Shown here: piece by piece, positions 28,815 to 35,229 of the stretch
Layout of the letters: each line of letters opens with the position of its first letter
Numbering within the stretch: the stretch's first letter is position 1
Assembly: GCF_900187945.1 (NCBI RefSeq)
Contig: NZ_FYEH01000010.1
Coordinates: 87,842-151,841 of the forward strand
From: Arboricoccus pini
GTDB taxonomy: Bacteria; Pseudomonadota; Alphaproteobacteria; Geminicoccales; Geminicoccaceae
Direction: 5' to 3'
DNA: 64,000 nucleotides
Notes under the pieces: model-generated
Seen by the model: only the letters and a program-made list of their open reading frames with translations
What the model was told of the DNA's origin: nothing
Database searches by the model: none
Translations under genes and position numbers: made by a program

Positions 28815-29310
28815 TATGTTCTCCACCCAACAGGAGAACCGATAACCGATCGGATGGGAATTTGAAACGTGTAGCTTAGCGAGGCTTTCTCCTAGTTGCA
28901 GATTATTAGATTCTATTAGATTCCTTAGTAGGGCACGCCAACTTACACGCTGGCCTCGCCAAGCTACGCATCCACCTCGCCAAGTTACAGCGGACAACGC
29001 ATTCATCCACAGCTTTGCCGCTCGCTAAGTTACAGACCTCGACTCTCACGCGAGTAAGATCCTTCAACTCACTGATCAACAAACGCTATATCCCTTTTCG
29101 TCGCGAATCCATGCTTCACGCTTTCTCCGAGCCTCGCTAACTTACACACCTCTGTCAGCGCCTGATCTCGCTAACCTACATGCCGTCAGCGCCTGATTTT
29201 TTCCCGTCGCCCTTAACGTCAGCTCCCCGGACGACACGCGACCACACCCGCCCATCTCCCGACAATGCGTAACTTAGCGAGCCACCCCGCAAATCATGTA
29301 GCTTAGCGAG
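28815..29310. other. Probable origin of replication (oriV)
   Basis: The noncoding leader of repA contains nine iterons (see next entry), AT-richer segments, and TCATCCACA at 29003-29011, one base from a DnaA box. These are the usual parts of an iteron-regulated origin. No gene is supported. Confidence 0.75.
28870..29310. repeat. Nine iterons of the CTCGCTAAGTTACA type
   Basis: Copies with one to three mismatches lie at 28936-28947, 28954-28968, 28975-28990, 29021-29035, 29132-29147 and 29166-29180 in one orientation, and at 28870-28883, 29266-29281 and 29297-29310 in the other (TGTAGCTTAGCGAG). The central six point the same way and the outer ones are inverted. They are the probable RepA-binding sites that set replication and copy number. 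Confidence 0.9.
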
Positions 29311-29487
29311 ACCCGCCAAGGAGAATGTCAGAGGAAACGGCCTCCGCCGGCCCCCGGCGATCTGATGATCGCCGCCTCGCTGCGAGAAAGCAGGGATGCC
29401 TCCGGCGGCCAGGGGGCACCGCCCCCTGGACCCGGGTTGGGGTGGGGTTGCCAGTGCGGGTGAGGATCGAGTCTTCCCCGGCCAGGA

Positions 29488-30258
29488 TCACGAGGGCGGG
29501 CCGGTCCCGTAGCGGCCGATCCTGCGGGCACCCTGCAAGCGTATCGCCGCCTGCATGCTCTCCGCCGGCCGCTCGTGCCAGTACCGCGCCACACCTCGCG
29601 CCACCGCCTCAAGGCGCAACGCCGGCAAGGCGTTCGGCCCGAGACCCGTACCCATCCGCTCGGCCTCGGACGCCAGCTTGTCCGCCAGCCGGTTCAGCTC
29701 AGCCCGGTTGTCCCGCGCCACCCGGCGCAGATCGGCCAGGGCCAGCGCTTCCGCCTCCTCCTGGTGCTCGGGTATCGCCGCGCAATGGCTCCAGTCGCCC
29801 GGCGGCTGGCGCGGCCCGGCCGGCGGTGCGGCCTCGCGACGCTCGGGCCTGGGCTGCGTCTCCCGTGCGGCGGCCTCGGCCCGGGCGACGAAGCGCTGGG
29901 CCATGCTCCGGGCCGGATCGCGGCCCCGGTTCTGCTCATGGAGGACGAACATGGCGACCCGCATGTCGCCCGTCTCCAGACCCATCTCCAGGATGGAGAG
30001 CGCCAGGGGTGCCAGCCGGGCGATGCGCTCCTCATAAGGGAGCGATGCCACCGCGCTGTAATGCCGAAGCAGCTCCTGGAACTCCTCGTCCCGCAGCAGC
30101 TTCTCGACTTCCATGACCGGGACGCGATTGACGAGCGCCATCTCCTGGGCGCTACGTCCGGCCGCCATGGCCTGGGCCGTGCGCCTGCGGTCGCGTCTTG
30201 CCCAGAAGGGGTAGCGGCGCCGTGGCGGCTTGGGGGCGAGGCGATCGGTCCAGTCCAT
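29488..30258 (-). CDS. Conserved protein of the repeated element, copy A (function unknown)
   Basis: A 256-residue protein that I cannot assign. The N-terminal 60 residues are basic with a helix-turn-helix-like stretch (RTAQAMAAGRSAQEMALVNR, then PVMEVEKLLRDEEFQELLRH) reminiscent of site-specific DNA-binding proteins. The middle (IARLAPLALSILEMGLETGD) is helical, then comes a charged, proline-rich linker (about residues 130-160) and a C-terminal helical domain ending RRIGRYGTGPPS. It differs from copy B at about 9 residues. Palindromic DNA sits directly in front of the start, consistent with autoregulation. Confidence 0.75.
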   Translation of the reverse strand: MDWTDRLAPKPPRRRYPFWARRDRRRTAQAMAAGRSAQEMALVNRVPVMEVEKLLRDEEFQELLRHYSAVASLPYEERIARLAPLALSILEMGLETGDMRVAMFVLHEQNRGRDPARSMAQRFVARAEAAARETQPRPERREAAPPAGPRQPPGDWSHCAAIPEHQEEAEALALADLRRVARDNRAELNRLADKLASEAERMGTGLGPNALPALRLEAVARGVARYWHERPAESMQAAIRLQGARRIGRYGTGPPS

Positions 30259-30269
30259 GGGGCCTACCG

Positions 30270-30292
30270 TACAAGGAATATAGTCCTTATAA
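30270..30292. promoter_or_regulatory. Operator-like palindrome before the element gene, copy A
   Basis: AAGGA-N6-TCCTT with AT-rich flanks, a dozen bases upstream of the ATG at 30258. The same site in copy B is a more perfect palindrome, so this one appears to have drifted by two bases. Confidence 0.55.
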
Positions 30293-30455
30293 AATAGATC
30301 TCATACGCCACCCGCTGTCCGACCCACCCATCGCCCCCCAGGTCCAGGAGGCGGTGCCTCCTGGTCGCCGAAGGCTTCCTCCGCTCATTTATCCTATTCT
30401 ATTTCATGTATTCTTCGTACGTTTACATACTGCGAACGGATAGGCCGAGGGCGCC

Positions 30456-31442
30456 ATGGGTTTCGATGATTTGCGGGTTTGGGTGTTGGCGGGGCTGATC
30501 CTGCTCGCGGGTTTGTCCGGGGCCGGGGCGCAGGAGAAGTCGACGGCGGAGCAGACCGTCGATGTGATGAACAAGCTTTGGGGGTCGCATGCGGGGATGC
30601 GGGCCAACCATGCGAAGGGGCTGGTGACGGAGGGGGAGTTCACGCCGTCCGAGGTCGGCAAGAGCTTGTCGATGGCTGGGATTTTCGCCGGCGGGACCAT
30701 TCCGGTGACGGTGAGGTTTTCGAATTCAACGGGGCTACCTACCTTGCCCGACGGCGATCGGAACGCCAATCCGCATGGGATGGCCATTCGCTTTCACCAG
30801 GCGGACGGGACGGATGTGGATGCGGTTACCAATTCGTTGCCGTTCTTTCCGGTGAAGAATGGAGATGAGTTTCGCGATCTGCTGACGGCCGTATCGCAGA
30901 GCGGGCCGGATGCGCCGCATCCGACACCGCTCGAGACGTTCATCGCCGGGCATCCGAGGGTGGCCGCGGCGGGGGCCGGGGTAAGCACGCCCTCCAGCTT
31001 TGCGCGCGAGACATATAATGGGGTGGATGCGTTCATTTTCGTCGACGCGGCGGGCAAGCGGCAGCCTTTCCGTTTCAAGATCGAGCCCTTTGAGGGCGAC
31101 GATCATCTGTCCCCCGACGCGGCCAAGGTGAAGTCGCCGAATTTCCTCAGCGAGGAGCTGCGCGCGCGGCTGGCCAAGGCCCCGGCCTCGTTCCATCTGC
31201 GCGCCCAGCTGGCCAATCCGGGCGACCAGACGGCCGATCCCACGCAACCCTGGCCGGCGGACCGCAAGGTCGTGGACCTTGGCACGATCACGATCACGAA
31301 AGTGGTGACGAACAGCGCGGCGGCGGAGAAGGAGCTTATGTATCTGCCGGCGAACCTGGAAGAGGGCATCGAGCAGTCGGACGATCCGCTGATCGACGCC
31401 CGGAATGATGCTTATGCGGTGTCGTTCGGGCGGCGGCAGTAG
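30456..31442 (+). CDS. Catalase-related heme peroxidase, exported
   Basis: A 328-residue protein of the small catalase-related (SrpA-like) group. A signal peptide (VLAGLILLAGLSGAGA) is followed by the catalase fold start: MRANHAKGLVTEGEF supplies the distal His, VTVRFSNSTG and NPHGMAIRF are the conserved core strands, and VTNSLPFFPVKNGDEF the distal-side Asn region. The long C-terminal part of full catalases is absent, as is usual for this group. It likely reduces organic peroxides or H2O2 in the periplasm. GAGGG precedes the ATG. A fragment of a related gene lies at 34.5 kb. Confidence 0.87.
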   Translation: MGFDDLRVWVLAGLILLAGLSGAGAQEKSTAEQTVDVMNKLWGSHAGMRANHAKGLVTEGEFTPSEVGKSLSMAGIFAGGTIPVTVRFSNSTGLPTLPDGDRNANPHGMAIRFHQADGTDVDAVTNSLPFFPVKNGDEFRDLLTAVSQSGPDAPHPTPLETFIAGHPRVAAAGAGVSTPSSFARETYNGVDAFIFVDAAGKRQPFRFKIEPFEGDDHLSPDAAKVKSPNFLSEELRARLAKAPASFHLRAQLANPGDQTADPTQPWPADRKVVDLGTITITKVVTNSAAAEKELMYLPANLEEGIEQSDDPLIDARNDAYAVSFGRRQ

Positions 31443-31687
31443 GAGCGAGCCCCGTAGTGGAAGGGCCCAAATTCGTCTGACCGGAAAGCGTAATTCAAGG
31501 AGAATCCTACCTTCACGCGCTGGAATGACGGGCAAGATCGACGTGTGCGGTCCAAGGACATGACCCGCTGGTACAAATACCGATATGCCTAGGCGGTGCG
31601 GACCGATCGACTTGAATGGCAATTTTTCAATAGTTAAGCAGAATCCCGCTCATCTCATCGGTATCCGACTGGATGGAAGGTAGGGAT
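31443..31687. other. Intergenic or eroded region
   Basis: No gene recognised; probably includes the lost 5' part of the IS5-type remnant. Confidence 0.35.
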
Positions 31688-32168
31688 CGATGTCGACGTC
31701 TCGGCAGCGGGCACGGAGGGGCAACACGCGGAGGCGCTAGGACGCTCGCGTGGTGGGTTCAAGACCAAGATACACGCAAAGGCGAACAGTTCCGGCGATA
31801 TGATTGCTCTCGATCGCACCGGCGGCTGAGCCTCGGGCTCGCTCGTTTTGCGACCTTGCTAGACATCGAACCTGACATAGCGCCGCGTGCCGCCCTCAAG
31901 GATAAGGGACAGGCCAGTAAATCCAAATGCGTCGCCGCCGGGGCTAGGAGCATTGCTTCCGTGATCCCCAACAAGGCCAACGAGAAAATACACCGACCTA
32001 TTCACGAAGATATTCTATAAAGCGCGCGCCCGCATCGAGCAGCGCTTTGGACGGCTCAAGCGAGTCAAATGAGTCGCCCTTCAACGCGAGAAATCAGCGC
32101 GAAACGTTCGCTTCGTCGTCAGCTTCGCCGCAGGGCTACGCTTGACCAAATTCGTCTACGCGGCTTAG
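31688..32168 (+). mobile_element. IS5-family transposase remnant 1
   Basis: The C-terminal half of an IS5-type DDE transposase is readable with one shift and several stops: DVDVSAAGTEGQHAEALGRS and GGFKTKIHAKANSSGDMIAL, then in another frame FATLLDIEPDIAPRAALKDK, then FYKARARIEQRFGRLKRVK, and finally FAAGLRLTKFVYAA with the stop at 32166-32168. The N-terminus and both terminal inverted repeats cannot be placed. It marks an old insertion next to the AT-rich gene. Confidence 0.8.
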
Positions 32169-32300
32169 AGGTAAGCAACCGCAATCCCCGCAAAGGATTC
32201 TGGCATTCGCACATGTAAGAACAGTACAACAATTACGCATCGCAAAAAACCCACATGTAAATAACAGAATAAATATACATATAAATATTATAAGGAAAAA
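32169..32300. promoter_or_regulatory. AT-rich leader of the foreign membrane-protein gene
   Basis: Composition changes abruptly to AT-rich here. CACATGTAA occurs twice (near 32212 and 32252), and AAGGA sits a few bases before the ATG at 32301. It probably carries that gene's own promoter. Confidence 0.45.
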
Positions 32301-32852
32301 ATGTCTATGAACTTTCTATATACTTTTGGATCTAATGTTCTTTTTAATAACTTTGCTATGCGCCAAATCGAAGCATTCCATGCATTTATTGATTCCAATA
32401 AAGTTCCAGTTAACAAGATAGATGATCTTTATAAGCAAACCATCGCTCTTGATAGGCTTGCCGGAACCGGAGGATTCGAGCGTTGCTTTCGCAGATATTC
32501 AATAACGAGAAAAATACTAATCATTCTGGCAATTGTTATTATCATTCCCGCCTTGAGTATTTTTCTTATATCTAAGATCCAATCATTAGAAGCAATTACA
32601 AATAGCTTAAAAGAATTTATGATATCTAACTTTATGGAAGTTGCCTATACTTTAGGTATAGGCGGAGCGTTGCTTCTGGCGTTTTTGATCGGAGGATATT
32701 TTTATGCGCAATCTCAATTAGATAGGCTCGTCGGGCCGGAGCTTGGTCAAGTATGGCATTCAATCATTGAGAAATGGGCTCCTGAAATTAAAGAACAAAC
32801 CGAGCTTACTGATGATCCAAGCGAAATCGCCGATCTGATCGTTGGGAAATAG
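32301..32852 (+). CDS. AT-rich orphan membrane protein
   Basis: A 183-residue protein of unknown function with two strong membrane helices at about residues 74-92 (ILIILAIVIIIPALSIFLIS) and 114-137 (VAYTLGIGGALLLAFLIGG). The N-terminal 65 residues are soluble and helical; the last 45 are acidic (EIKEQTELTDDPSEIADL). Codon use is strikingly AT-rich against the GC-rich surroundings, and IS5-type remnants lie on both sides, so it was most likely acquired by transfer. No family recognised. Confidence 0.8.
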   Translation: MSMNFLYTFGSNVLFNNFAMRQIEAFHAFIDSNKVPVNKIDDLYKQTIALDRLAGTGGFERCFRRYSITRKILIILAIVIIIPALSIFLISKIQSLEAITNSLKEFMISNFMEVAYTLGIGGALLLAFLIGGYFYAQSQLDRLVGPELGQVWHSIIEKWAPEIKEQTELTDDPSEIADLIVGK

Positions 32853-33104
32853 CGTTTTCCGATCACGTACGGTCGCCGGCCGGTTTGGGCGATGCAAAAC
32901 AGGCCGGTGGCGGGGCTAATCCGGATCGCTTAGGTCGCGCGGATTGAGGTGCAGAGGGTGCTGCGAGGCTGAGTCCGGAAGGTCGCAGCGATCGGTCTGC
33001 GCCGTCTGGGGACCGCATGCGGTAAGATTCGTACGAGCAAGCCGTGTGGACCAATTTGGGGTTGAGCAGGTTGGCCGGTTCCTAGGTTCAATCTGTTCGG
33101 ATTC
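32853..33104. other. Spacer between the AT-rich gene and IS5 remnant 2
   Basis: Returns to GC-rich composition within a few dozen bases. No gene recognised. Confidence 0.35.
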
Positions 33105-33392
33105 ATCGGCTTTTGCCTGTCATGAGGGCTATTCCAGCAAGGCCAACCAGGCTGCCGCAAGGGCGCGGGGCGTTGCCCCGGTCGAGTCCGCAGGAGGCCG
33201 GCGAAAGGAACGACCACGCCTTCTTCGCCCGGACGCTCGTCAGGGCGAAGAAGGCGTATCGCGCAAGGCTTCGTCCGCGCCTAACGTCTCAAGCGCGTCG
33301 CCCTGGGATGTGAGAAAATCGCCAAAAATTAAAGGCCGATCGTGAGCATCGCAGGCAGTCTATGCTTGGTGAAATTCGTCCATACGGCCTAG
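33105..33392 (+). mobile_element. IS5-family transposase remnant 2
   Basis: Fragments of the transposase C-terminus in alternating frames: HEGYSSKANQAAARARGVAP, then NDHAFFARTLVRAKKAYRAR in another frame, and the terminal GSLCLVKFVHTA with its stop at 33390-33392. It is shorter than remnant 1 and is a different copy (the motifs are closer to an IS5 consensus). Its end overlaps the last codons of the convergent hydrolase. Confidence 0.75.
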
Positions 33393-34390
33393 GACAGCGC
33401 TTCATGAAACAAGGCGTCGAATGTTTCCTTCAGGTTCGGGTCCATTGGCGCCATATGCCCCCAGGTCGATTCCACCGTTGCGCAGCGACCATTGGGAATG
33501 TGCGAGGCCGCGAATTCCGCATCCTCAGGCGGAAAATAGCGATCCTTGTCGATGGGCACCGTGATCAGCTTTGCCGTTATCGCAGCCAGTGCCTTGGTAT
33601 AGTCGCCGTCATAGGCCGGGCTGTCGGAAATATCGCCGAGTTCCCAGGTCTTTAGCTGGGTGAGCAGATTATTGGCGTCGTGCCCGAGGTAGAAGGGCTC
33701 CCAGAAATATTCGAGGAATTCCGCGTGGTTCTTGGCGCCGAATCGCTCATAATGCCCAAGGCGGAAGAATGGCTCGGAGGTGCCCCAACCGGCATAGATC
33801 GCGGCAAACGCCTTCAGGCCGCGGATAGGCGGGCTTGCATAAAAGCCGTCCGCATAGACCGGATCGAGGGTCAAGGCGCGCCGTAGCGCCAGGAGGAAGA
33901 TCTTGTTGTAGGAGGCGGTCCTGGCCGAGCCCGCGATGGGCACGGCGGATCGCACCATGCCTGGATATTGCGCCGCCCATTGATAGGCCTGACAGGCCCC
34001 CATCGACCAGCCCGTCACCAGGCGAAGGTGCTCTACGCCCAATCGTTGCGTCAGGAGGGCGTGCTGCAATCGCACATTGTCGTAATATGTGACGGTCGGA
34101 AAGCGGCCTTGCTCGCTGGGCGCGGGGGAATTGGATGGCGAGGATGAACGTCCGCCGCCCAGAAGGTTGGTGAAGATGAGAAAATATTTTTCCGGGTCCA
34201 GTGCCCGGCCTGTGCCTGTCAGGTAGGTCTCGCTGGCCTCGTCATTGCCGGAAAACCAGGATGGGATGAGGACCGCATTGTCGCCGGTGGGCGACAAGGT
34301 CCCGGAGGTTCGATAGGCCAGGCGGGCAACAGGTAACGAGCCGCCCTTCTGCAAGAAGAAGTTATGTGCCTCGAAGTATTCGACAGCCAT
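33389..34390 (-). CDS. MetX-like alpha/beta hydrolase (homoserine O-acetyltransferase superfamily)
   Basis: A 333-residue alpha/beta-hydrolase of the MetX-like family. The nucleophile elbow is VTGWSMGACQAYQWA, and the catalytic His is in ESTWGHMAPMDP near the C-terminus with an Asp in IDKDRYFPPED. The N-terminus (ALQKGGSLPVARLAYRTSG type) matches MetX-like proteins. The sequence is shorter than true MetX and lacks a methionine-biosynthesis context, so it could be an esterase or acyltransferase. The ATG at 34388-34390 was chosen; another in frame lies at 34459. Confidence 0.8.
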   Translation of the reverse strand: MAVEYFEAHNFFLQKGGSLPVARLAYRTSGTLSPTGDNAVLIPSWFSGNDEASETYLTGTGRALDPEKYFLIFTNLLGGGRSSSPSNSPAPSEQGRFPTVTYYDNVRLQHALLTQRLGVEHLRLVTGWSMGACQAYQWAAQYPGMVRSAVPIAGSARTASYNKIFLLALRRALTLDPVYADGFYASPPIRGLKAFAAIYAGWGTSEPFFRLGHYERFGAKNHAEFLEYFWEPFYLGHDANNLLTQLKTWELGDISDSPAYDGDYTKALAAITAKLITVPIDKDRYFPPEDAEFAASHIPNGRCATVESTWGHMAPMDPNLKETFDALFHEALS

Positions 34391-34499
34391 CCGGCGGGTC
34401 CCTTGTCCTACAGGTCGATGTTTCTGCAAAGCAACATCCATGCCAGATACATGATCCATACTAGGACTTGAACGATTGCGCCCTGGAGGTGACGACGTC
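34391..34499. other. Short spacer before the catalase remnant
   Basis: Contains the promoter side of the leftward hydrolase. Nothing else seen. Confidence 0.3.
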
Positions 34500-34738
34500 G
34501 ACGGCTGAGGGCAAGCGCGTGGCTAAGACGCCGGCCCCGTTCTATCCGCGCGCCCGGCTAGCCAATCCCTGCGACCAGACCCTGGCCCGCAGACCGCAAG
34601 TCGTGGAGTTCGGCGCAATCGGGAGCAAGCCCGTGATGGGGAACAGCGCTGGCGCGGCGAAGGAGGAAGTTGGATGCGCCGCTGATCGATGCGCGGCGTG
34701 ATGCTTCCGCGGTCTCGTTCTGCCGGCGGCAAAACTGA
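34500..34738 (+). pseudogene. C-terminal fragment of a catalase-related gene
   Basis: The plus strand reads PAPFYPRARLANPCDQT, then VVEFGAIGSKPVMGNSAGAA, and after a shift PLIDARRDASAVSFCRRQN before a stop at 34736-34738. These match the last third of the intact catalase-related protein at 30.5-31.4 kb (FHLRAQLANPGDQT; VVDLGTITITKVVTNSAAA; PLIDARNDAYAVSFGRRQ). It is therefore a diverged, truncated paralogue. Confidence 0.8.
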
Positions 34739-34940
34739 TCTGAGCCGCTTTGAGGATTACGGACGGAGCCAGCTTGGATGGGACGAGCGGCGACATGGTA
34801 ACGATGGGATCTGCACCAGCGGGAGGAGTGGCGCGGCGAAGCCGCCAATTTAGGATGCCGAACGCCAGTTCATAATGAATCTTGCGCTCCACAATGATTT
34901 GTTGCGGCGCCCGACCCGGTTCGCCGCAATGCTCCCCCTG
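34739..34940. other. Intergenic region
   Basis: No gene recognised. Confidence 0.35.
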
Positions 34941-34987
34941 AGTCCAGGGAAGGCATCTCCTGGCAGCCGGAGACTTTTCCTGTCTCG
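34941..34987. repeat. Decayed copy of the palindromic element end
   Basis: GTCCAGGGAAGGCATCTCCT and the following GGCAGCCGGAGAC, then CCTGTCTCGC, align with the complement of the left end of the 978-bp elements including its outer flank, with about a third of positions changed. It shows that the palindrome exists without the cargo gene. Confidence 0.6.
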
Positions 34988-35012
34988 CGCGTCCAACCCA
35001 AGTATTGAGGCG

Positions 35013-35042
35013 ATCTCATTTCGTTCTTCGATGGAATGAGAT
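35013..35042. promoter_or_regulatory. Inverted repeat upstream of the large orphan gene
   Basis: Perfect 8-bp arms ATCTCATT (35013-35020) and AATGAGAT (35035-35042) around 14 bases. It lies 188 bases before the orphan gene start and could be an operator. The same stretch contains TTCG-N16-TTCG (35027-35050), discussed as a finding. Confidence 0.4.
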
Positions 35043-35229
35043 GGTATTCGTTGGACGAATATCGGATTTCGTGTTTTGCATTATCATTGAGGGACGAGGC
35101 CTATTAACTAGGATCCGGTCATTCGCTGCGCTTTTCAGTTCGTCAACCGAGCGTCCGCAGTCGATCCGGGATGGCGATTGGCTTTTCTTTTCACGCGCTA
35201 TCGGATGCGGCGACCGAGGAGTTTTCACC

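Larger units (their letters stand above)
29398..30375 (-). mobile_element. 978-bp inverted-repeat-bounded element, copy A
   Basis: The ends are 34-bp inverted repeats (29398-29431 and 30342-30375) that match at 30 of 34 positions, each itself a hairpin around CCAGG-rich arms with an ACC/GGT loop. Inside is one 256-aa gene and its operator. A second copy of equal length lies at 45345-46322. Homology extends about 16 bases outside the left end in both copies. No transposase motif is seen in the cargo gene, so mobilisation may be in trans or by recombination at the repeats. Confidence 0.8.

Noticed and set aside
29488..30258. The element gene as a REP-associated tyrosine transposase
   Set aside because: No HUH motif or catalytic tyrosine pattern can be seen, although the hairpin ends would fit such a system.
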